Shown here in pieces: positions 25,696-33,629 of a stretch of 64,000 bases of DNA. The first letter of the stretch is position 1. Every line of letters begins with the position of its first letter. Made by a program: the position numbers and the translations under genes. The stretch comes from Geomonas limicola (GTDB lineage: Bacteria > Desulfobacterota > Desulfuromonadia > Geobacterales > Geobacteraceae), in assembly GCF_014193675.1 (NCBI RefSeq), contig NZ_BLXZ01000011.1, positions 112,780 to 176,779 on the forward strand, in the 5' to 3' direction. The notes beneath the pieces are model-generated. The model made no database searches. It saw only the letters and a list, made by a program, of their open reading frames with translations, and was not told the DNA's origin.

Positions 25696-26399
25696 GCGGT
25701 CTCTCCGGGGACGGGTAGCACGGGTGCACCCGGCTCGTCCAGGCGCAACAGGTAGTACAGGGCGAGCCCCACCAGGTACACGATGCCACCGGCCCACAGG
25801 ACGTCAGTCGGGAAATGCCCCCCCTGCGCCATACGCGCCACACCCATGATCGCGCCGTAGCAAAGACCGGCGGCGAGCGCCAGGAGGGCCCGGCGCCGGT
25901 CGCGCGCCCGCAGCACGAAGTAGGGAGCAATCAGGTAGAAACCGGCCGAGGCGTGCCCCGACGGGAAGGAACGTCCGGCTCCGTCGATACCGCGCTCCCA
26001 GGGCTGGTGGAACGGCCGGTCGCCCCCGAAAAGCTGCATCTGGCGCGGCCTGGGCCGGCCCCAGTGGTCCTTGAATACCGCATTGACCAGAAGACCGGGC
26101 CCGAGCAGCATGAGCAGCACCATGAAGAGCGCACTCTTGCGGAAAAGCAGTGCCTTTGCCGAGAAAAACCCGGCCACCAGGAGCACGAGCGCCCCGGAAC
26201 TCAGCAGGTAGGAGGGCCAGATGCCGAAGCGGTAGAGAAAACGCCAGGGGTCGAGGTTGCCGATCCCCCAGTTGGGCGCGGCCAGGTAGAAGCGCTGTTC
26301 CAGACCGAGGTCGAGCCCGGTGGCGGCGCAGAGTGCGGTCGCGCCGACCAGAACGACCAGGACCAGCAGGAATTCGCGCATGATGGTGTTACGGCGCAT
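25692..26399 (-). CDS. PAP2-family membrane phosphatase
   Basis: 235 residues with about five to six membrane helices. The three PAP2 motifs are present: KDHWGRPRP, SFPSGHAS and ARMAQGGHFPTD. Start ATG at 26399 has GGAGG upstream and overlaps the lpxL stop by 11 bases. Its place between lpxL and waaA suggests it removes or transfers a lipid A phosphate (LpxE/LpxF/LpxT-like). Undecaprenyl pyrophosphatase activity is an alternative. The sequence alone does not decide. Confidence 0.85.
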   Translation of the reverse strand: MRRNTIMREFLLVLVVLVGATALCAATGLDLGLEQRFYLAAPNWGIGNLDPWRFLYRFGIWPSYLLSSGALVLLVAGFFSAKALLFRKSALFMVLLMLLGPGLLVNAVFKDHWGRPRPRQMQLFGGDRPFHQPWERGIDGAGRSFPSGHASAGFYLIAPYFVLRARDRRRALLALAAGLCYGAIMGVARMAQGGHFPTDVLWAGGIVYLVGLALYYLLRLDEPGAPVLPVPGETA

Positions 26400-27330
26400 C
26401 GCTTCCTCCGGGCACCGGGGCGCTCAGGCCGTCGGTGTTCTTCCAGCGCTTGTGGATCCAGTACCACTCGGTAGGGTGCTCCACGATGTAGCGCTCGATG
26501 CAGCGGTTCAACGCCTGGACGTCCTCGGCCGCCGCCCGCTCCGGGTCGCTTGCCGTCGACGGGATCAGCTCGGGGTAGCTGGTCATCACGTGGTGGTTCC
26601 CTTCGCGGTGGATGAAAGCGGGAACCATGGGGGTACCGGCTTTCTTGGCGATGTAGGCGGGAAGCTTGGTGGCCCAGGCCGGCCGCCCCAGGAACTCGAT
26701 CAGGATCCCCTCGTCGGCCCCCACCGCTTGGTCGATCAGCATCCCGACGGTCTCTCCGCGTTTGAAAGCCCCCAGCATGGCGCGCAGCGCGCTCGACTTG
26801 TAGAAAACCCGGTTGCCGTAGGCCTTGCGGATCCGCTCCAGCACGTCGTTCAGGTGCGGGTTATCCTGGCGCCTGGCCACCACGGTGAGCTCCTGGATCC
26901 GGGCCCCGAAGGCAAGCGCCATAAGGTCCCAGTTGCCGCAGTGCGCGGTGATGAAGGCGACCCCTTTCCCCTTTTCCCGGGCACGCTCGAAGTGCTCCTG
27001 CCCCCGGAACTCTACGGTATCGATCAAGCGGCGGCCGTGACCGTGGTAGATCTTGCAGTCCTCCAGGAGCGAGCGCCCCAGGTTCTCGAAGGTCTCGCGA
27101 GCGAGCTCGTGCGGCGTGCGGCGCACCCAGCCGGGCTGGGCCTCCAGAAACGGCAGGGCCCGCTCGATGTTTTCCAGCGCTATCCGGCGGCGCTCCTTCA
27201 GGAGAAAAAAGAAAAGGCGCCCCAGCCGACGCCCCACCCAGTCCGCACTCCGGCCGGGAAGCCAGGAGATGACCAGGGAGAGCGCCAGAAACAGCGCCAG
27301 TTCCAAATACCAACGAATCTCTTTCAGCAC
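26389..27330 (-). CDS. Lipid A late acyltransferase (LpxL/HtrB family)
   Basis: 313 residues from a GTG at 27330 with GGAGA upstream. An N-terminal membrane anchor (about 8-24) is followed by the catalytic HX4D motif HCGNWD (His130, Asp135). GMLIDQAVGADEGI and WYWIHKRWKN are typical late-acyltransferase segments. It adds a secondary acyl chain to Kdo-lipid A. Only one such gene is seen here. Chain specificity (LpxL versus LpxM type) cannot be told from sequence. Confidence 0.9.
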   Translation of the reverse strand: MLKEIRWYLELALFLALSLVISWLPGRSADWVGRRLGRLFFFLLKERRRIALENIERALPFLEAQPGWVRRTPHELARETFENLGRSLLEDCKIYHGHGRRLIDTVEFRGQEHFERAREKGKGVAFITAHCGNWDLMALAFGARIQELTVVARRQDNPHLNDVLERIRKAYGNRVFYKSSALRAMLGAFKRGETVGMLIDQAVGADEGILIEFLGRPAWATKLPAYIAKKAGTPMVPAFIHREGNHHVMTSYPELIPSTASDPERAAAEDVQALNRCIERYIVEHPTEWYWIHKRWKNTDGLSAPVPGGSDAP

Positions 27331-27381
27331 CTGCTCTCCAACGATTGACCGTCCAGGTCGTGTAAATTAGTTGCCGCGGTG

Positions 27382-29115
27382 TTACTCAGCGGCCGGCTGC
27401 TCGCCGAACTGCAGCGCGTGCAGACGGCTGTAGGTGCCGCCGTTTGCGATGAGCGCGTCGTGGTTGCCGGTCTCGACGATCTCCCCCTTCTCCAGCACCA
27501 GGATCCGGTCGGCATGGGTGATGGTGGAGAGCCGGTGGGCGATCACGAAGGTGGTGCGGTTGGCCATCAGGTTGTTGAGCGCCGCCTGCACCATCTGTTC
27601 GCTCTCGGTGTCGAGTGCACTGGTCGCCTCGTCCAGGATGAGGATCGGGGCGTCCTTCAGGATGGCGCGCGCGATGCAGATGCGCTGGCGCTGCCCGCCG
27701 GAGAGCCGCACGCCGCGGTCGCCGATGTTGGTCTGGTAGCCGTCGGGGAGCTGGCTGATGAAGTCGTGGGCGAAGGCGGCCTGGGCGGCGCGCTCCACCT
27801 CTTCGTCGCTTGCATCGGTCTTCCCGTAGCGGATGTTGTTCGCGATGGTGTCGTTGAACAGGATGGTCTCCTGGTCCACCAGGGCGACCTGGGCCATCAG
27901 GCTCTTCAGGGTCAGCTGACGGATGTCGTGCCCGTCGATGAGGATGGCGCCCTCGGTCGGGTCGTAGAACCGGTTGATCAGCGAGACCAGCGTGGTCTTG
28001 CCACCCCCGGAGGGACCCACCAGCGCCAGCACCTCGCCGCGGTTCGCCTTGAGGCTCACCCGGTTCAGCACGTTCTCATCCTCGTAGCGGAAGGAGACCC
28101 CGCGGAACTCCACCTCGCCCTTGGAGCGCCCCATCTCGTGGGCGTCCGGAGCGTCGGCGATCTGGGGGATCTGGTCGATCACCTCGAAGACCCGCTCGGC
28201 AGCACCCATGGCACGCTGCAGCGTGTTGTAGGAGGCGATCAGGCGCTTGACCGGGGTGTAGACCAGCAACATCGCGGTGATGAAGGAGAAGAACTCGGGG
28301 GCGCTCATGGTCCCCTTCATGACCGAACGACCGCCCACCCAGATCACCACGGCGATGCCGAGCGAGGTGATGGACTCCATGAGCGGCGTGGAGATGGCCT
28401 CGTACTTGATGTTGCGCCGGGTGAACGAGTAGAGCTCGAGGTTGGTCGCCTCGAAGCGCTCAATCTCGCGCGACTCCAGTCCGAAGGCCTTGATGACCTT
28501 GATGCCGGAGAAGGTCTCCTGCAGTATCGAAGAGATGTCCCCCATCTTCCCCTGCCCCTGGCGCGCCAGGTTCTTGATGCGCCGGCCGATCTTCTGCGCC
28601 GGGACCACCGACAGCGGGATTACCGTGAAGGAGATGATGGCCAGCTGCCAGTTGCGGTAGAAGATGAGCCCCAAGAGCGAGGCCGCCGAGATCCCGTCGC
28701 GAAACAGGCCGGTGATGACATTCCCCATCCCCTCCTGCATCATCCCCACGTCGTTCAAGATGCGGGACATGAGCGAACCGGTCGGGTGCTGGTTGAAGAA
28801 CCCCATGCTGAGCCGGATATTTTTGCGGTAGATGGCGTTGCGCACGTCCTGGACCGCAAGCTGGCCGGCGGTGCGCAGGAAGTAGTCGTTCATGAAGCGG
28901 CAGCCGCCGCGCACGGCGTAGAGCACCATGATCCCCACCGGGAGGAACACGAAGATCTGCATATCCTTGCCGGAGAAGATCCGCTTCAACACCGGCTCCA
29001 CCAAGTAGGCGAGAGCGCCGTCCATCCCGCCGACCGCGAGGGAACCCAACACGGCGAGGACGATGCGCCACCAGTAGGGGCGGCAATAGTTAATGAGTCG
29101 TGCAAAGGCATTCAT
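27382..29115 (-). CDS. msbA: Lipid A export ABC transporter MsbA
   Basis: 577 residues. The N-terminal six-helix transmembrane domain (to about 320) is fused to an ATPase domain with Walker A GPSGGGKTT, signature LSGGQRQRI and Walker B ILILDEATSALD. It flips core-lipid A across the inner membrane. Its ATG follows directly on the lpxB stop. Context (lpxB upstream, lpxL downstream) makes MsbA much more likely than a drug exporter. Confidence 0.94.
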   Translation of the reverse strand: MNAFARLINYCRPYWWRIVLAVLGSLAVGGMDGALAYLVEPVLKRIFSGKDMQIFVFLPVGIMVLYAVRGGCRFMNDYFLRTAGQLAVQDVRNAIYRKNIRLSMGFFNQHPTGSLMSRILNDVGMMQEGMGNVITGLFRDGISAASLLGLIFYRNWQLAIISFTVIPLSVVPAQKIGRRIKNLARQGQGKMGDISSILQETFSGIKVIKAFGLESREIERFEATNLELYSFTRRNIKYEAISTPLMESITSLGIAVVIWVGGRSVMKGTMSAPEFFSFITAMLLVYTPVKRLIASYNTLQRAMGAAERVFEVIDQIPQIADAPDAHEMGRSKGEVEFRGVSFRYEDENVLNRVSLKANRGEVLALVGPSGGGKTTLVSLINRFYDPTEGAILIDGHDIRQLTLKSLMAQVALVDQETILFNDTIANNIRYGKTDASDEEVERAAQAAFAHDFISQLPDGYQTNIGDRGVRLSGGQRQRICIARAILKDAPILILDEATSALDTESEQMVQAALNNLMANRTTFVIAHRLSTITHADRILVLEKGEIVETGNHDALIANGGTYSRLHALQFGEQPAAE

Positions 29116-30270
29116 TTAAACAGCGTCCTTTTCCATCATCTGCCGGGCAAGCAGTGCCAGACGCCGTAACGCGCCGCCGCTCCCCAGCTTTTCGCGCACC
29201 CCGGCCAGGTCTCGTGCGACCTGCGCCGCGTAGGGGGCGTCGTTTAACAGCGCGTCGACCTCCGCGGCAATCGCCTGCGGGTTCGCCTCGTGCTGAATCA
29301 GTTCCTTGATAATCCGCTTCCCGGCGACGATGTTGCAGATCCCGATGTGCGGCACGTTGATCACCCGCTTCCCTATCTGGTAGGTAAGGGGCGAGACCTT
29401 GTAGATGAGTACCGTCGGCACCCCGACCAGGGCAAGCTCCATGATGACCGTCCCGGAGACCGAGATGGCGGCGTCGCAGGCGGACATGAGCTCGTGGTTT
29501 TTGCCGGAAATCACGGCGACCTCGAGTCCCGAGGCGGAGAGTTCCGGTTCCAGGTCCGCCGGGCGCAGGGTGGCAGCCAGGGGGAGCACGAACTGCAGCT
29601 CGGGCATGCTCTTTTTAAGGAGCGCCGCCGCCTCGAGTACCGTCGGCAAGAGGCGCTTCAGGACCCCTTTACGGCTTCCGGGAAAGAGCCCCACGGTGCG
29701 CCGGTCGGGGTCGAGCCCCAGGACCTGCCTGGCCTCGCGCCGGTCCAGGGCGGGCGGCACCATGTCGACCAGCGGGTGCCCCACGAAGCTCACCGGGACC
29801 TGGGCCTTCTCGTAGAAGGGGACCTCGAAGGGGAAGAGGACTGCCATCATGTCCACGACCTTCCTGATCTGGTGCACCCTGCCGCTGCGCCAGGCCCAAA
29901 CCGTGGGGCTTATGAAAAAGAGCACCGTGATTCCGGCCTGCTTGGCTACCTTGGCGAGCCGCTGATTGAAATCCTGGTAGTCGATGAGGACCAAAAGCCG
30001 GGGCGGCTCGCTCAAAAGGCGCTTCTTGAGGACCGAGAACCCCTTCGCGATGGTGGGGAGGTGACCGATCACCTCGACGAGCCCCATGACCGCCATGTCG
30101 TTGGCATCGACCAGCGTCTCGACCCCGGCCGCGCGCATCCGGTCGCCCCCCATGCCGATCAGGCGGGTGCCGGGAGCCAGGGCGACGAGTTCACGGGCAA
30201 GTTCCGCCCCGTACAGGTCGCCGGACGCCTCACCGGCTACGATCATGACTGAGTCGCTTTTCTGGGACAA
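29116..30270 (-). CDS. lpxB: Lipid A disaccharide synthase LpxB
   Basis: 384 residues. GT19 N-terminus VMIVAGEASGDLYGAELAREL, then LVLIDYQDFNQRLAK, FISPTVWAWR and SGTVIMELALVGVPTVLIYK. It condenses UDP-diacylglucosamine with lipid X. The start is a TTG at 30270 with GAGG eight bases upstream. An ATG nine codons in has no ribosome site. The 126-base gap to lpxA holds period-6 repeats but no lpxI gene, which relatives often have here. Confidence 0.94.
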   Translation of the reverse strand: MSQKSDSVMIVAGEASGDLYGAELARELVALAPGTRLIGMGGDRMRAAGVETLVDANDMAVMGLVEVIGHLPTIAKGFSVLKKRLLSEPPRLLVLIDYQDFNQRLAKVAKQAGITVLFFISPTVWAWRSGRVHQIRKVVDMMAVLFPFEVPFYEKAQVPVSFVGHPLVDMVPPALDRREARQVLGLDPDRRTVGLFPGSRKGVLKRLLPTVLEAAALLKKSMPELQFVLPLAATLRPADLEPELSASGLEVAVISGKNHELMSACDAAISVSGTVIMELALVGVPTVLIYKVSPLTYQIGKRVINVPHIGICNIVAGKRIIKELIQHEANPQAIAAEVDALLNDAPYAAQVARDLAGVREKLGSGGALRRLALLARQMMEKDAV

Positions 30271-30321
30271 CGGGTGAACCTCGAAAAAGTGGACTTCGGG
30301 AAGAGCAGGCCCCTCAGAAAC

Positions 30322-30394
30322 AGCACGAGGTCAAGGCTGAGGGGGGAAGACGGCACTGTACCGTTTCTCGACCTCAACCTTAACCTCAACCTGC
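30322..30394. repeat. Facing period-6 repeats between lpxA and lpxB
   Basis: The left side has GAGGTCAAGGCTGAGG (near 30327-30342). The right side (about 30371-30393) has the opposite-strand series CCTCAA, CCTTAA, CCTCAA, CCTGCA with a six-base period. The two are roughly complementary and could pair. It resembles the heptamer arrays elsewhere in the window but has a different period. Confidence 0.6.
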
Positions 30395-30396
30395 AG

Positions 30397-31173
30397 TTAC
30401 TTGCATACCCCGCGCGGGGAGGACTCGATGAAGGAGATGAAGTGGTCGACCTCCGGACAGGACGGGATCTCCGTCTTCATCCGCTCGATCGCCTCGACCT
30501 GCCGCAGTCCCGACATGGTCAACAGCTTGTAGGCTTTTTTGAGCGAGGCGATGGTCTCGGCGGAGAAGTTGCGGCGCTTGAGCCCCACAAGGTTCAGCCC
30601 CCGCAGGCGTGCGTCGCGGTTGTCGCCGGTTACGATGGTGTAGGGCGGCACGTCGAGCGCCACCGGGGTCGCACCGCCCACCATGACATGGGCACCGATC
30701 CTGGTGAACTGCAGGACACAGCAGAGGCCGCCCAAGATGGCGAAGTCCTCGACCCTCACGTGACCGGCCAAGGTGGCGGCATTTGCCATCACCACATGGT
30801 TGCCGATGTGGCAGTCGTGGGCCACGTGCGAGTAGGCCATGAAGAGGTTGTCATCACCCACCGTGGTCTCGCCGTCGCCGGTGATCGTGCCCAGGTGCAG
30901 GCTGGCGAACTCCCGGATGGTGTTGCCGTTGCCGATGCGCAGGTAGGTCTCTTCGCCACGGTACTTGAGGTCTTGCGGGACGGCCCCAACCGAGGCCATG
31001 TGGAAGATGGTGTTGTTCTCCCCGATCTCGGTCCAGCCGTCGATCACCGCGTGCGGTCCGACCTTGGTGCCACGGCCGATCTTGACGTGTTCTCCGATCA
31101 CGACGTACGGGCCTATTTCTGCCTCCGGGTGAATTTGCGCGCCCGGTTGAATGATTGCGGTTGGGTGGATCAT
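30397..31173 (-). CDS. lpxA: UDP-GlcNAc O-acyltransferase LpxA
   Basis: About 258 residues from the ATG at 31173 (MIHPTAIIQPGAQIHPEAEIG). Left-handed beta-helix of hexapeptide repeats. SHVAHDCHIGNHV holds the catalytic His119 (equivalent to E. coli His125). A helical C-terminal domain follows. It performs the first step of lipid A synthesis with acyl-ACP. Follows fabZ in the usual order. Confidence 0.95.
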   Translation of the reverse strand: MIHPTAIIQPGAQIHPEAEIGPYVVIGEHVKIGRGTKVGPHAVIDGWTEIGENNTIFHMASVGAVPQDLKYRGEETYLRIGNGNTIREFASLHLGTITGDGETTVGDDNLFMAYSHVAHDCHIGNHVVMANAATLAGHVRVEDFAILGGLCCVLQFTRIGAHVMVGGATPVALDVPPYTIVTGDNRDARLRGLNLVGLKRRNFSAETIASLKKAYKLLTMSGLRQVEAIERMKTEIPSCPEVDHFISFIESSPRGVCK

Positions 31174-31191
31174 GTGTTCTCCAGTACTGCG

Positions 31192-31274
31192 GGGACTAGG
31201 GACCAGGGACTGGGGACTCGTGGATCCGAATGGGGACCTGAACCGGGGAAGTTTCACTCCCCCCTAGTCCCTGC
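31192..31274. repeat. Facing heptamer arrays (GGGACTA family)
   Basis: Left array 31192-31219 has four units (GGGACTA, GGGACCA, GGGACTG, GGGACTC). On the right, 31263-31274 (CCTAGTCCCTGCC region) is the inverted counterpart. The array lies between fabZ and lpxA, just upstream of the lpxA start. The same unit family occurs at 33051-33085. Confidence 0.75.
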
Positions 31275-31279
31275 CGTTC

Positions 31280-31714
31280 TCACTTGTCTGCCAGTGTTGC
31301 CTTCAATTCGGCCTCGGTCACCAGGGTGTCGCCGACGTAGGTCTTGCCGGCCACGCTCCAGATGCCGCGTTTGTAAAAGAGGGTCTCGATCTCGATCCTC
31401 AGGGTGTCGCCCGGCTTCACCGGCTTGCGGAACCGTGCGTTGTCGATGGCCATGAAGTAGCTCACCTTGTCCTTCTCGTTGTCGTCGGTGGCAAGGTACG
31501 CCATGATCGCCGCCACTTGGGCCATGGCCTCGATGATCAGGACCCCCGGCATGACCGGGTGCCCCGGGAAGTGCCCCTGAAAAAAGGGTTCGTTCATGGT
31601 GACGTTCTTGATGGCCACGACCCGCTTACCCGGTTCGATCTCGAGCACCCTGTCTACCATGAGGAACGGGTAGCGGTGCGGCAGAATCTCCATGATCTGA
31701 GTAATATCAAGCAT
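31280..31714 (-). CDS. fabZ: 3-hydroxyacyl-ACP dehydratase FabZ
   Basis: About 144 residues from the ATG at 31714 (MLDITQIMEILPHRYPFLMVDR). Hot-dog fold with catalytic His48 in GHFPGHPVMPG and Glu62 in IIEAMAQ. It dehydrates hydroxyacyl-ACP and competes with LpxA/LpxD for the same pool, which is why it sits in the lpx cluster. Longer upstream readings do not match the family. Confidence 0.95.
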   Translation of the reverse strand: MLDITQIMEILPHRYPFLMVDRVLEIEPGKRVVAIKNVTMNEPFFQGHFPGHPVMPGVLIIEAMAQVAAIMAYLATDDNEKDKVSYFMAIDNARFRKPVKPGDTLRIEIETLFYKRGIWSVAGKTYVGDTLVTEAELKATLADK

Positions 31715-31828
31715 GCCAGCTCCTAGTACTGCGAATAAGAATTTCGCGCCGTAGGCTACCCGGCGCGCGATCAAAAAACGGTACGACTGCGAAAACGGGG
31801 GCTTTTAATAGGTTTCCCCGTCGGACGG

Positions 31829-32884
31829 CTAAGCCTCGGGCTCGGCAGGGACCAGCCTGGCCACCAGGGCCTCCAACTCGGCCACCCGTTTCTCGAGGGT
31901 GCTCAGGTTCTTCTTCATCTCCGGCAGTTTCGGGAAGACGCCGGATGCCTTGAGCCACTCCCGGTGCGGGATGCAGGGGGTGCCGCTTACCGTCTGGTTC
32001 GGGGCCACGTTCCCCGGGACGCCCGACTTGGCCCCCAGCATCACGTTGTCGCCGATCTTCAGGTGACCGGCCACACCCACCTGGCCGCCCATAATAACAT
32101 GGTTGCCCACCTGGGTGCTACCGGAGATACCCACCTGCGAAACGATCATGCAATCCTCGCCGATGATGCAGTTATGGGCGATCTGGACCAGGTTGTCGAT
32201 CTTGGTGCCGCGCCGGATGCGGGTCACCTCGAGGGCGGCCCGGTCGATGACCGTGTTGGAGCCGATCTCGACGTCGTCCTCGATGACCACGATGCCGATC
32301 TGCGGGATCTTGTACCAGTTCTTGCCGTCCGGCGCGTAGCCGAAGCCGTCCGAGCCGATCACGGTACCGTCGTGGATGGTGACCCGGTTGCCGATGCGGC
32401 ACCCCGAGCGCACGCTCACGTTGGCATGCAGGGTGACGTCGTCACCCAGGGTGACCCCCGGGTAGAGCACCACGCCGGGATAGAGCACCACGCGGTTTCC
32501 CAGGGTAACCCCGGGAGCGACCGAGGCGCCGGGGTGGATGGTGCAGTCGGCACCCATCCTGACCCCTTCGGCCACCTGGGCGCCGGGGAGAACACCGGCC
32601 GGGGCCGGAGCGCTTACGTAGAAGAGGGTAAGCAGCTTCGCGAAGGCCAGGTAAGGGTTGGCGTGGAAGATGGCGTTACGCCCGTGCGGCTCGGCCCCCT
32701 CCGGGAGCAGGACCCCCGAGGCGCGGGTGGTGGCCACCTTGCCGGCGTACTTCGGGTTGGCCAGGAAGGTGAGCTGCCCTTCGCCGGCGTCGTCGAGCGT
32801 GGCCAGGCCGCCGATCAGCACCTCGCCGTCGCCGGACACCCTGCCGCCCAGGTGCTGGGCGATTTCGTTGAGCGATTTTTTCAT
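31829..32884 (-). CDS. lpxD: UDP-3-O-acylglucosamine N-acyltransferase LpxD
   Basis: 351 residues. The N-terminal uridine-binding domain (GDGEVLIGGLATLDDAGEGQ) is followed by the left-handed beta-helix (IHPGASVAPGVTLG repeats) with QIAHNCIIGED carrying the active-site His. The C-terminal helix (LSTLEKRVAELEALV) is a short coiled coil for trimer or ACP contact. It adds the N-linked hydroxyacyl chain. Followed by fabZ after 114 bases. Confidence 0.95.
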   Translation of the reverse strand: MKKSLNEIAQHLGGRVSGDGEVLIGGLATLDDAGEGQLTFLANPKYAGKVATTRASGVLLPEGAEPHGRNAIFHANPYLAFAKLLTLFYVSAPAPAGVLPGAQVAEGVRMGADCTIHPGASVAPGVTLGNRVVLYPGVVLYPGVTLGDDVTLHANVSVRSGCRIGNRVTIHDGTVIGSDGFGYAPDGKNWYKIPQIGIVVIEDDVEIGSNTVIDRAALEVTRIRRGTKIDNLVQIAHNCIIGEDCMIVSQVGISGSTQVGNHVIMGGQVGVAGHLKIGDNVMLGAKSGVPGNVAPNQTVSGTPCIPHREWLKASGVFPKLPEMKKNLSTLEKRVAELEALVARLVPAEPEA

Positions 32885-32903
32885 AAAAACCCCACAGAAG
32901 GCA

Positions 32904-33085
32904 GTTCTAGGTTCTTCGTTCCAAGTTCTACGTCGAGAGAAAGGAGCACAGGCACCGGACCGGGCAGGTTCCCAAGGGTGCCCTGTACCCGGATCGACGC
33001 CTGTTACCCGTCCCCGCGTTTGCCAGGGCGAGAGCCAAAAGAGGCAGATCCCCTAGCCCCCAGTACCCAGTCCCTAGCCCCTGTC
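32904..33085. repeat. Two heptamer arrays between lpxD and ompH
   Basis: 32904-32931 has four units (GTTCTAG, GTTCTTC, GTTCCAA, GTTCTAC), the same family as at 3913-4058. 33051-33085 has five units (CCCTAGC, CCCCAGT, ACCCAGT, CCCTAGC, CCCTGTC), the reverse-strand version of the GGGACTA family. The two arrays are of different families and do not face each other as complements. Confidence 0.75.
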
Positions 33086-33087
33086 CT

Positions 33088-33603
33088 TTACTTCTTGCGC
33101 GCGGCGTTGAAGGACTTCAGCACTTCCTCGGTGACGTCGGCGCTGGGGTCCAGGTAGATGATGCTTTCGCTCTTCACGAAGATGGCGGTGTAGCCGTTCT
33201 GGCGGCCGTAGGCCTGGGCCACCCTGACAACCTCGTCCACGATCTTGCCGGTGAACTCGTCATTCTTCGCCTGCAGGTCGTCCTGGGCGTCCTTCAGGAA
33301 GCGCTGGTACTCCTTGAGGCGCTGCTGGTAGTCGCGCTCCTTGGCGCCGCGGGCGCTTTCGGAGAGAACGAGCCCCTGTTTCTCAAGTTCGCCCTTGAGC
33401 CTTTTCAGCTCGTCTTCCTTGGAGGTCTTCTCGGCTTCGTACTTGGCCGCCTTCTGGCTCAACTGCTCCTTGGCCTCCTTGCCGGCCTCGGACATCAGGA
33501 GAACCTTCTGGATATCGACCGACCCCACCTTGGCCCCCTCGGCTGCCGAAGCGGCGCAGGGAACAGCTGCCATCAGGAAAAACGCGAGGATGAAACGTTT
33601 CAT
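33088..33603 (-). CDS. Periplasmic chaperone Skp/OmpH family
   Basis: 171 residues. Signal peptide MKRFILAFFLMAAVPCAASA is followed by a core strand KVGSVDIQKVLL and a long charged coiled coil (about 45-125) forming the Skp tentacle. It binds unfolded outer-membrane proteins and lies immediately downstream of bamA, as in most Gram-negatives. ATG at 33603 is preceded by AAGGAG. Confidence 0.92.
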   Translation of the reverse strand: MKRFILAFFLMAAVPCAASAAEGAKVGSVDIQKVLLMSEAGKEAKEQLSQKAAKYEAEKTSKEDELKRLKGELEKQGLVLSESARGAKERDYQQRLKEYQRFLKDAQDDLQAKNDEFTGKIVDEVVRVAQAYGRQNGYTAIFVKSESIIYLDPSADVTEEVLKSFNAARKK

Positions 33604-33629
33604 GTCGTGCTCCTTGTCGAACTAGGAAA

